Assembly: GCA_016934095.1 (NCBI GenBank)
Contig: JAFGTO010000524.1
Span: 1-5,364 of the forward strand
DNA: 5,364 nt
Reading direction: 5' to 3'
From: Candidatus Glassiibacteriota bacterium
GTDB taxonomy: Bacteria; Gemmatimonadota; Glassbacteria; GWA2-58-10
In this document: positions 1 to 5,364 of the stretch, piece after piece
How positions within the stretch are numbered: position 1 is the stretch's first letter
Layout of the letters: every line of letters starts with the position of its first letter
Translations under genes and position numbers: made by a program
Notes under the pieces: generated by a model
Seen by the model: only the letters and a program-made list of their open reading frames with translations
What the model was told of the DNA's origin: nothing
Database searches by the model: none

Positions 1-2
1 CC

Positions 3-2459
3 CGCGCTCAGATCGACAATTTCGTGCTCTTCTCGAACTTCACCTATTCCGAGCCTGACATCGAGGGCTGGGTCAACATGGCCAGGAAGTTCGAGGAGGC
101 CGGGGTGCATATCAACGAGCTGAACATGTGCTGCCCCAACATGTCTTTCAACGTGGAGCTGGCCAAGGACCCGACCAAGGCCCAGCGCCATACCGGAGCC
201 AGCCAGGGCCAGGACCCGAGCACCCTGGAAAAGATCATCAGGGCGATCAAGTCGGAGACCTCGATCCCGCTGTGCGTCAAGCTCACCCCGGAGGGCGGCA
301 GGCAGCACCTGATCGCCAAGATCTGTTTCGATGCCGGGGCGGACATGGTCTGCGGGGTGGCCAACCGGCTGGCCCTGGCCTCGGTGCGCACCGACAAGCC
401 GGGAAAGAGCGATATCTACCTCCAGGAAGAACAGGGCATGTACTGCATGAACAGCTTCTGGATCAAGCCCCTGGCCCTGCGCGATGTCTACATGATGCGG
501 CACACAGTGGGGCCGGAGCCGAAAATCCTGGGTACCGGGGGCATCACTGTCTGGAGCGATGCGGTGGAGATGATGATGGCGGGGGCGGACCTGGTGGGGG
601 TCTGCTCGGCGACCATCCTTTATGGGTTCGGCTTTTTCCCGGAGTTCTTCCGCAGGTTCCGCAGCTACCTGGAAGAGAACAAGGTCCTGAGACCCAGAAA
701 CCTGCGGGACAAGATTGTCGAGGAGGTGACCACCGCCCCGGAATTGACCCTCTACGAGGGCTACGCTCAGCTCAAAGACAAGTACCTGGTGGCGCCCTGC
801 GACTACGCCTGCCCGTTCCACGTGCCGGCTCAGGCCTACGTGCGACTGGTGGCACAGCAGAGGTTCGAGGAGGCTTACCAGCAGATTACCAGCAAGAACC
901 CGCTGCAGTATGTCTGCGGCTATGTCTGCAACTTCCCCTGCGAGAGTGCCTGCAGCCGCGGGGTCAAGGATGAGCCGATCCGCATCCGGGCGATCAAGCG
1001 CTTCGTGATGGACCTGGCCGGGAAAAACGGCTGGAAGCCCGAGGTGATCAAGGCCGAGCCCCACGGCACCAAAGCGGCGGTGATCGGCTCCGGGCCCGCC
1101 GGGCTGACCGCTGCCCACGAGCTGGCGCGCGCCGGCTACCAGGTAACGGTTTTCGAGCGCGAACAGTGGCTCGGCGGTATGCTGCGCTACGGTATCCCTG
1201 AGTTCCGGCTGCCGCGCAAGATTGTCGACATGGAGATCAAGGCGCTCAGGGACCTGGGTATCCGGTTCGTTACCGGCCAGGCGCTGGGGAAGGATTTCAG
1301 CCTGGAAAGCCTGAGGAAGGAAGGTTTCAAGGGTATCTGCCTGGCATTCGGCACCCAGGCCGGCAACCGGCTCAACATCCCCGGCGAGAGTGCCAAGCTC
1401 AAGCGCTGTTACCTGGCGATCGATTTCCTGCGCGAGTTCTACAAGGGCAACGAGCTGGAGATCGGCAACCGGGTGGTGGTGATCGGCGGCGGGTTTACCG
1501 CGGTCGATGCAGTGCGCACATGCATCCGCCGGGGGGCCGGCAAAGTGTTCATGGTTTACCGCCGCACCAAGGAGGAGATGACCTCGATCCCCGAGGAAGT
1601 CTACGAGGCTGAGGAAGAAGGCGCTCGGGTGATGTACCTGGTGAGCCCGGTAGAGATAATCGCGGACAGCGAGGGAAGGATCCAGGCGCTGCGCATGTGC
1701 AACAATGTCCTGGGCATCGCCGAGGGCGACAGCGGGCGCCGCCCCCCCGAGGCCGTGGAGGAGGCGGAGTTCACCATCGAGTGCGATACGATCATCACTG
1801 CAATCAGCCAGCAGCTCGATGAGGAAGTCAGGAAAGAAGGCCTCAAGCTGACCGGCTGGGGCACGGTGGAGCACGACCGGGAGACAGGGACCACGCCGCT
1901 GGAGGACGTGGTGGTGGCGGGAGATGCCGCCACCGGGCCATCCACTGTGATCGGCTCCATCGCACAGGGCGCCAGGGCGGCCGCCACCCTGGACATGAAA
2001 CTGCGCGGAGGCGGCGCTTTCCTCGAGTACCTGCCCGAGATGCACATGGTCGACCCTGAGAAAGCGGTGGACCGCAACCCTGATTTCGAGCTGAAGCCGC
2101 GGGTACCGGCGGGAATGGTGCCCGCCGAGGTGCGCAAGGAGAATTTCGAGCTTTACGAGAGGACCATGACCGCAGCGGAAGCAGTGGAAGAGGCCTCCCG
2201 CTGCCTTTTCTGCGGCTGCGGGGTGGGCTGCCAGATCTGCGAGGAGCTCTGCCTGACCCGGGCCTGGGGCCACGAGGAGAGCTATGTCAAGATCACTCCC
2301 GAGGACTGCGTGGCCTGCGGCATCTGTGTCTTTCGCTGCCCCAACGACAATATCGAGATGGTGGCCACCGACCTTTCGCCCAAGAACTCGAGCCTGGCCG
2401 GAAAGCCCAAGGTGGTCAAAGACCCCAAGAAGGTCAAGGTCTGGAACATCCACGGCTGA
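3..2459 (+). CDS. Dihydropyrimidine dehydrogenase-like FMN/FAD/Fe-S oxidoreductase fusion (5' partial)
   Basis: Cytoplasmic redox enzyme expected to pass electrons from NAD(P)H through FAD and Fe-S clusters to an FMN site, or the reverse. The frame is open to the window edge and the first barrel strands are missing, so the GTG at 24 is not taken as the start. Domains in order: FMN barrel of the dihydroorotate dehydrogenase/PreA type (to about 680; LNMCCPN at 120-140, KLTP near 279, phosphate-binding GTGGI at 531-545); GltD/PreT-type Fe-S helical domain with six Cys (CDYACP from 798, then CGYVCNFPCESAC near 918-956); FAD Rossmann GSGPAG at 1086-1103; NADPH Rossmann GGGFTA at 1485-1502 followed by YRRTKEEM; FAD-contacting GD at 1920; ferredoxin tail with a Cys-rich stretch at 2202-2252 and CVACGICVFRCP at 2307-2342. 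Odd: the DPD catalytic Cys position reads Gln (204-206), and the barrel precedes the NADPH module, opposite to animal DPD. The family is clear but the substrate is unknown; it may not be a pyrimidine. Confidence 0.9.
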   Translation, partial: RAQIDNFVLFSNFTYSEPDIEGWVNMARKFEEAGVHINELNMCCPNMSFNVELAKDPTKAQRHTGASQGQDPSTLEKIIRAIKSETSIPLCVKLTPEGGRQHLIAKICFDAGADMVCGVANRLALASVRTDKPGKSDIYLQEEQGMYCMNSFWIKPLALRDVYMMRHTVGPEPKILGTGGITVWSDAVEMMMAGADLVGVCSATILYGFGFFPEFFRRFRSYLEENKVLRPRNLRDKIVEEVTTAPELTLYEGYAQLKDKYLVAPCDYACPFHVPAQAYVRLVAQQRFEEAYQQITSKNPLQYVCGYVCNFPCESACSRGVKDEPIRIRAIKRFVMDLAGKNGWKPEVIKAEPHGTKAAVIGSGPAGLTAAHELARAGYQVTVFEREQWLGGMLRYGIPEFRLPRKIVDMEIKALRDLGIRFVTGQALGKDFSLESLRKEGFKGICLAFGTQAGNRLNIPGESAKLKRCYLAIDFLREFYKGNELEIGNRVVVIGGGFTAVDAVRTCIRRGAGKVFMVYRRTKEEMTSIPEEVYEAEEEGARVMYLVSPVEIIADSEGRIQALRMCNNVLGIAEGDSGRRPPEAVEEAEFTIECDTIITAISQQLDEEVRKEGLKLTGWGTVEHDRETGTTPLEDVVVAGDAATGPSTVIGSIAQGARAAATLDMKLRGGGAFLEYLPEMHMVDPEKAVDRNPDFELKPRVPAGMVPAEVRKENFELYERTMTAAEAVEEASRCLFCGCGVGCQICEELCLTRAWGHEESYVKITPEDCVACGICVFRCPNDNIEMVATDLSPKNSSLAGKPKVVKDPKKVKVWNIHG

Positions 2460-2492
2460 GGCACCCGGCGGTACGTAAGATGGACAGCAGAA

Positions 2493-2535
2493 AAAGCCCT
2501 GCCCGGTTCTTAACGAGCAGGGCTTTCTTCTTTTT
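2493..2535. terminator. Rho-independent terminator, probably bidirectional
   Basis: A perfect 10-bp stem pairs 2493-2502 (AAAGCCCTGC) with 2517-2526 (GCAGGGCTTT) around a 14-nt loop. On the plus strand it is followed by a T-rich tract to 2535, and it starts 33 bases after the stop codon of the oxidoreductase. On the minus strand the same stem is followed by a run of five T, so it can also end the TPR gene transcript that arrives from the other side (stop codon at 2581-2583). Sequence evidence is strong; bidirectional use is inferred from the convergent genes. Confidence 0.9.
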
Positions 2536-2580
2536 ACATCGAGAGGTGTTCCGGGGAAGAACTGCAGAAAGATTAAGAAG

Positions 2581-3843
2581 TCAGGAAACCAGTTTCAGAG
2601 ACTCCACGGCCCTCTTCCGGTGCCAGTGCATGTCCCATTCCTCGAAAGCCCTGACTGCCCGCTCCAGGTAAAAACGGGCGGTCTCGCGGCGGTTGCAGAG
2701 GGCCAGGGCGTGTCCCAGCGCGTGCAGGGCGCAGGCCCAGCCGGAGCGCAGACCCAGCCTTTCGAAGTCGGCCAGGCTGCGGTGCAGCGGTTCCAGGTGC
2801 CTGGCCGCCGAGGTCCTGTCCGCCTGGGTCTCGACCCAGAACCTCCAGATGCGCACCTGGTCGAGGTTCACCCCCAGCCTGGCGTATTCGGCCACCCTCA
2901 GGGCCACGGAGGCGTTCTCCAGGGCTTTTCTTTTTTCTCCCACCGCCAGGAAAGCTTCCGCACGGCTGATCAGGGCCTCGGACAGGCCCACCGCATCGCC
3001 GGTGTCCCGGGCGATGCGCACCGCTCTTTCCAGCTCGGGCAGGGCTTCCCTGGCCCGGCCGTTGTGCACCAGGGCGCGGCCCAGGATCCAGAAAGGGTAA
3101 TCCGAGACCGGCTCGCCGGGCCCGGCCAGGGCGGTCCGGGCGCACTCCGCTCCCAGGCGCTCGCAGGCTTCCCATTCCCCTTGGAACATCTTGGATTCGG
3201 CGTAGAGGATCAGGGCGGCGCTCAGCAGTCCCGTGTCTCCCCAGCCCCTGGCGCGCCCGAGCGCGGACTCGAAAGTCCGGTCCGCCTCGGCCCATGCGCA
3301 GGTGTTCTGGGCGTAGCGGAAAGCCCAGACAGTGTAGGCGGCGTTGCAGTCCTTTTCATCTTCTTCGGACAGCTCACCGCGCTCCCGCGCCCGGTCGAGC
3401 AGGTCTAGGGCCCGGCGCTGGTACTCCACGGCCCCCTGCTGGTCGTCGCTCCAGTAACAGGCCTTGGCCAGGAAAGTCAGGGCCCCGGCGGCCTCCCTGA
3501 GCGGGGAGTCCTCAGGAGTGAGGCGCTGGTGCAGCCTGGCGTACTCGAGGGCTTCCTCACGGAGCTGCATGGCCTGGCAGAGCCGGCTGAGAAAGCGTGC
3601 AAGAACTCGCCGCTCCAGCTTCTGCTTCCTGCCGCCGGGCAGGGACTCCAGCAGGTTGACCAGCCGTCCGGCCAGGCTCAGGGCGCTTTCGCCGGGGGGA
3701 TCGGCACGGTAAGCCAGGGCCTTTTCGAAAGCGCTCACCGCTTTATCCAGCGCCGCGAAGTATCCGGCACGGCCCCCGGGGCCGCCATCCTCCAGGAAGC
3801 CGACAATTGCCTGCAGCTCTGTTAACATAATTTCCTTCATCAT
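2581..3843 (-). CDS. TPR-repeat protein of unknown function
   Basis: A 420-residue protein built almost wholly of amphipathic helices. I see about six degenerate tetratricopeptide-like units, roughly at residues 118-151, 168-200, 208-240, 249-281, 288-320 and 369-403. They show the spaced small and aromatic residues typical of these repeats (for example ILGRALVHNGRAREALPELERA at 253-274, shown only as an indication of the pattern). There is no signal peptide, membrane segment, DNA-binding domain or catalytic motif, so it is probably a cytoplasmic scaffold or adaptor that binds another protein. Arrays like this occur in MalT- and SARP/BTAD-type regulators, but no regulator domain is attached here. 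It follows the amidohydrolase gene in the same direction after about 48 bases, suggesting co-transcription. Start is uncertain: ATGs at 3843 and 3840 have only a weak CGGA in front, whereas the ATG at 3828 has AAGGA four bases upstream and would give 415 residues. Specific function not recognised. Confidence 0.85.
   Translation of the reverse strand: MMKEIMLTELQAIVGFLEDGGPGGRAGYFAALDKAVSAFEKALAYRADPPGESALSLAGRLVNLLESLPGGRKQKLERRVLARFLSRLCQAMQLREEALEYARLHQRLTPEDSPLREAAGALTFLAKACYWSDDQQGAVEYQRRALDLLDRARERGELSEEDEKDCNAAYTVWAFRYAQNTCAWAEADRTFESALGRARGWGDTGLLSAALILYAESKMFQGEWEACERLGAECARTALAGPGEPVSDYPFWILGRALVHNGRAREALPELERAVRIARDTGDAVGLSEALISRAEAFLAVGEKRKALENASVALRVAEYARLGVNLDQVRIWRFWVETQADRTSAARHLEPLHRSLADFERLGLRSGWACALHALGHALALCNRRETARFYLERAVRAFEEWDMHWHRKRAVESLKLVS
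3833..3837 (-). promoter_or_regulatory. Candidate ribosome binding site for an internal start of the TPR gene
   Basis: The minus strand reads AAGGA, then AATT, then ATG at 3828-3826. It is the best Shine-Dalgarno match near the start of this gene and argues for translation from the sixth codon of the longest frame, although a four-base spacer is short. The two upstream ATGs overlap or precede this site. Confidence 0.45.
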
Positions 3844-3863
3844 TCCGTTTTTTCAGGGTTCGA

Positions 3864-3877
3864 GCCGCCTTGGCGGC
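3864..3877. repeat. Short intercistronic GC hairpin
   Basis: GCCGCC at 3864-3869 and GGCGGC at 3872-3877 form a perfect 6-base palindrome around TT, between the amidohydrolase stop codon and the TPR gene start. No T tract follows on the minus strand (the next bases are TCGAACCCTG), so it is not a terminator. It could stabilise the upstream message or tune expression of the downstream gene, but it could also be chance in GC-rich DNA. Confidence 0.4.
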
Positions 3878-3891
3878 ACACAGCACCCGTC

Positions 3892-5022
3892 TCAATAGAA
3901 CCAGTCGCCTGCCGGCTCCATCTTGAACAGCCGCTCGAAATTCCGGTGGGCCACCTTGCTCAGGGCCGGCTGCGGCAGATAGAGATGTTGGATAAAACGC
4001 TTGAAAGGATGCACGTGGTTGTAGATATGGCGCCGCAGCTCGTGCTCCGACACAGTATCCAGCTCCTCCCACATGGCGTTGGCATCGGAGCCGAAAAGGA
4101 TGCGGTCGGCCCAGCGGATGAAGAACGGCCGGATGCGTGCGCGCTCCTCATCGGTCAGGTAGTCCCCGTCCTGCAGGATGTAGCCGGCGCTGGTGTCGAT
4201 ATAGAGGTTCGGGTGTCTCTCGAAGAGACGGGAGAGCTTGGTGTGGCCCATGAATCCCTGGTGGCAGAGGATGAGGTCGATCCCTGGGTAAGTCTCCAGG
4301 ATGCGCTCGACCAGGTGGAGCACGTAATCGTTGTTGTAAGGCAGGCCGTCCCAGCACTTGCTGTTGTCCCCGCCGAAGTTGTAGGGCGAGGGGCCGTAGC
4401 GGTTGTTGGTATGCCAGGTTATCGGCAGTCCCAGCTCCTGGCACACCTCGTAGAAGCGCATCCATTCCGGCGAGACCATCATCTCGACCGAGACCGGCTG
4501 CATTTTGCCGCTGCCCAGGGGGAACTCCACCGAATCGCCGTTGAACTGGGCATAGAACAGGGGAATGTTATGTTTTTTCACCGCCCGGATATGGTAGCGC
4601 TCATAGTAAGAGCGCAGCTTTTCCACGTCCGGGTCGTTGTACTCCACGTACCATACCGGAGCATCCTTGCCCAGCGAGTCCACCAGGGCCAGGTCCTCCT
4701 CGGTCTTGCAGAAGACCGCGCAGTTGACTATGTCGAGCTCGTACATGAGGTTATGCAGCAGGTTAAGCTCCCGGATGCGCTCTTCCCGGGGCAGATCGCC
4801 GAAGCAGGTGTGGGTGTGGGCATCCGACCAGAAATAGCAGTAGGGACGCATGTAAAATCCGTACTCGCGGGAAAAGCCGCCGTCGGCGGTGTCGCGCGCA
4901 GCCGCCGCAGGGTCGAGCGGGGGATGGAACGGTTCCGGGATAAAAGACAGGCGGAGTTCCAGGCAGAGGTTCCAGAGCACCAGCAGGATGATGACGATCA
5001 CGAAAGGAAGGGTTTTTTTCAT
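3892..5022 (-). CDS. Membrane-anchored amidohydrolase-2 family metal-dependent hydrolase
   Basis: A 376-residue protein predicted to be a metal-dependent TIM-barrel hydrolase or decarboxylase of the amidohydrolase superfamily (the amidohydrolase-2/ACMSD-like branch). Residues 2-3 are Lys-Lys and residues 5-21 are a hydrophobic helix, followed by a linker rich in Pro and Ala. There is no lipobox before Cys20 and no clear AxA cleavage site, so an uncleaved anchor with the enzyme outside the cytoplasmic membrane is most likely. Metal ligands are visible in family order: DAHTHT (His69, His71), TWHTNN (His204), LCHQG (His254) and FGSDAN (Asp313). TSAGY at 277-281 matches the strand where this family usually reads DTSG or similar. 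The length suits a barrel of about 310 residues plus the anchor. The start is well supported: AGGAGG lies six bases upstream of the ATG. It is the first gene of a probable two-gene operon with the TPR protein. The substrate cannot be read from the sequence. Confidence 0.88.
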   Translation of the reverse strand: MKKTLPFVIVIILLVLWNLCLELRLSFIPEPFHPPLDPAAAARDTADGGFSREYGFYMRPYCYFWSDAHTHTCFGDLPREERIRELNLLHNLMYELDIVNCAVFCKTEEDLALVDSLGKDAPVWYVEYNDPDVEKLRSYYERYHIRAVKKHNIPLFYAQFNGDSVEFPLGSGKMQPVSVEMMVSPEWMRFYEVCQELGLPITWHTNNRYGPSPYNFGGDNSKCWDGLPYNNDYVLHLVERILETYPGIDLILCHQGFMGHTKLSRLFERHPNLYIDTSAGYILQDGDYLTDEERARIRPFFIRWADRILFGSDANAMWEELDTVSEHELRRHIYNHVHPFKRFIQHLYLPQPALSKVAHRNFERLFKMEPAGDWFY

Positions 5023-5028
5023 GGCCGG

Positions 5029-5034
5029 CCTCCT
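5029..5034 (-). promoter_or_regulatory. Strong ribosome binding site of the amidohydrolase gene
   Basis: The minus strand reads AGGAGG, a six-base spacer GGCCGG..., then ATG at 5022-5020. This is a consensus Shine-Dalgarno at good spacing and fixes the start codon. Confidence 0.85.
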
Positions 5035-5078
5035 CGATGACCTGGGAAATGGTTTCGGAAGGTGAAGGCTCTTTATTT

Positions 5079-5108
5079 TATTTATCAGCGGCTGCGGCGA
5101 GATGTCAA
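5079..5108 (-). promoter_or_regulatory. Candidate promoter of the amidohydrolase-TPR operon
   Basis: The minus strand has a perfect TTGACA at 5108-5103. The -10 element is less clear: GATAAA at 5086-5081 (16-base spacer) or the overlapping TAAATA at 5084-5079 (18-base spacer), both in an AT-rich run (ATAAATAAAATAAAG). Transcription would begin near 5070, giving a leader of about 50 bases before the ATG. The assignment assumes a sigma70-like consensus in this organism. The -35 box is also one arm of an 8-base inverted repeat (5102-5109 with 5141-5148), a possible operator. Confidence 0.5.
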
Positions 5109-5148
5109 GTCGGCAAAGTGTGATAAATGAATATTTTTATCTTGACAT
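5102..5148. repeat. 8-base inverted repeat around the putative -35 region
   Basis: ATGTCAAG at 5102-5109 is the exact reverse complement of CTTGACAT at 5141-5148, with 31 AT-rich bases between. One arm contains the putative -35 box of the amidohydrolase operon. It could be a paired protein-binding site; the centre-to-centre distance is 39 bases, not an exact multiple of a helical turn. Chance is possible. Confidence 0.35.
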
Positions 5149-5151
5149 AGA

Positions 5152-5180
5152 GGGCCGTTGAAAAAAGAACTCAACGACCC
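5152..5180. repeat. Imperfect inverted repeat (hairpin)
   Basis: GGGCCGTTGA at 5152-5161 pairs with TCAACGACCC at 5171-5180 at nine of ten positions (one C-A mismatch), leaving a nine-base loop AAAAAGAAC. No T run follows on either strand, so it is not a standard terminator. It sits upstream of the predicted operon promoter and could be an operator-like site or part of a remnant. Confidence 0.5.
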
Positions 5181-5203
5181 GAAGTTAAATATATTGCTTG
5201 GAC

Positions 5204-5327
5204 GGCTGTCAAGGGCAAGGCAAGCAGTTCCGCAGAGAAAAAATGGGGCTGAATTGAACAGCGAGCGCATTCCTCACGACTTGCCGTGGGGAGTCTTCAA
5301 TGCCATGCGGAACTGCCCTTGACAGCC
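5204..5327. repeat. Long imperfect inverted repeat with 22-base arms
   Basis: The right arm, 5306-5327, is the exact reverse complement of the left arm, 5204-5234, once nine extra bases in the left arm (AAGGCAAGC, about 5217-5225) are removed. The bulge makes the left arm read AAGGGC-AAGGC-AAGC, like a stuttering duplication. The 71 bases between the arms hold a second hairpin at 5269-5294. Each arm contains TTGACA facing outward. It encodes no convincing protein. It may be a small non-autonomous mobile element or remnant, a structured RNA, or a cruciform regulatory site; the sequence alone does not decide. Confidence 0.7.
5269..5294 (+). other. Hairpin inside the long inverted repeat
   Basis: ATTCCTCACG at 5269-5278 pairs with CGTGGGGAGT at 5285-5294 over ten base pairs around the loop ACTTGC. 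Two pairs are T-G, which are stable as U-G only in a plus-strand RNA. On the minus strand they become C-A mismatches. This hints that if the element is transcribed, the plus-strand RNA is the folded form. Confidence 0.45.
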
Positions 5328-5364
5328 ATATTCCCTGAAATTTGTATTTTTCAACACACTGCTA

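Larger units (their letters stand above)
5035..5364. other. Non-coding, AT-richer intergenic region
   Basis: About 330 bases without a credible gene, clearly richer in A and T than the coding DNA to its left. It holds the operon promoter candidate, three inverted repeats and four copies of CTTGACA or its complement (5103-5109, 5141-5147, 5207-5213, 5318-5324). The only frame of note (minus strand, 5270-5085) has no spaced ribosome binding site. Any gene to the right begins outside the window. Confidence 0.65.

Noticed and set aside
128..973. A 281-codon frame overlapping the oxidoreductase in another plus frame
   Set aside because: It lies within a well-supported domain sequence and is Gly/Pro/Arg-rich, as expected of an off-frame reading.
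24..2459. Taking the GTG at 24 as a true start of the oxidoreductase
   Set aside because: The frame is open to the window edge and the barrel would lack its first FMN-binding strands; the gene is cut by the window.
2620..3408. A 262-codon plus-strand frame and overlapping frames opposite the TPR gene
   Set aside because: The translation is Gly-, Pro- and Gln-rich with no recognisable fold, while the minus strand has convincing helical repeats.
3892..5022. Amidohydrolase as the dihydropyrimidinase acting after the DPD-like enzyme
   Set aside because: It is convergent rather than co-transcribed, is membrane-anchored, and has ligand motifs of the amidohydrolase-2 branch instead of the carbamylated-Lys cyclic amidohydrolase type.
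3946..5040. A 364-codon open frame on the plus strand opposite the amidohydrolase
   Set aside because: It is antisense to a gene with clear family motifs, and its translation is low in complexity and rich in Val, Ala, His and Arg with no domain; a GC-rich shadow frame.
5142..5170. A plus-strand promoter from TTGACA at 5142
   Set aside because: No -10-like hexamer occurs at 16-18 bases (the sequence there is AAGAAC), and a hairpin follows directly.
5085..5270. A 61-residue minus-strand small protein in the repeat region
   Set aside because: GAGGA abuts the ATG with no spacer, the frame crosses the inverted-repeat arm and the operon's putative -35 box, and the product has no recognisable feature.
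5204..5327. CRISPR array
   Set aside because: There are only two arms, they are inverted rather than direct, and no regular spacers are present.

Overview
The window is GC-rich, densely coding bacterial DNA. It holds three protein genes and, at its right end, an AT-richer non-coding stretch full of repeats. Paired Fe-S and flavin domains in the first gene suggest an organism that carries out anaerobic or low-oxygen metabolism. Nothing in the sequence fixes the phylum; an uncultured environmental bacterium is a guess.

Layout. (1) Positions 3-2459, plus strand: the 3' part of a large flavo-iron-sulfur oxidoreductase related to dihydropyrimidine dehydrogenase (DPD). Its 5' end lies outside the window. 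It carries, in one chain, an FMN barrel, an N-terminal-type Fe-S domain, an FAD/NADPH module and a ferredoxin tail. (2) Positions 2460-2580: a short gap between convergent genes with a strong hairpin terminator that looks usable from both sides. (3) Positions 2581-3843, minus strand: a cytoplasmic tetratricopeptide-repeat (TPR) protein with no recognisable catalytic domain. (4) Positions 3892-5022, minus strand: a membrane-anchored metal-dependent hydrolase of the amidohydrolase-2 type with a full set of metal ligands. It lies upstream of the TPR gene in the same direction and the two probably form an operon. (5) Positions 5023-5364: the leader and promoter region of that operon, followed by a long imperfect inverted repeat (5204-5327) and four copies of the 7-mer CTTGACA in alternating orientation.

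How the genes relate. The oxidoreductase and the amidohydrolase/TPR pair converge on a shared terminator, so they are separate transcription units and a joint pathway is not supported. The amidohydrolase would act outside the cytoplasmic membrane on an unknown substrate, and the TPR protein would be a cytoplasmic partner or scaffold. The most unusual points are the domain order and altered active-site residues of the oxidoreductase, the membrane tether on the amidohydrolase, and the inverted repeat whose two arms each carry an outward-facing -35-like hexamer.
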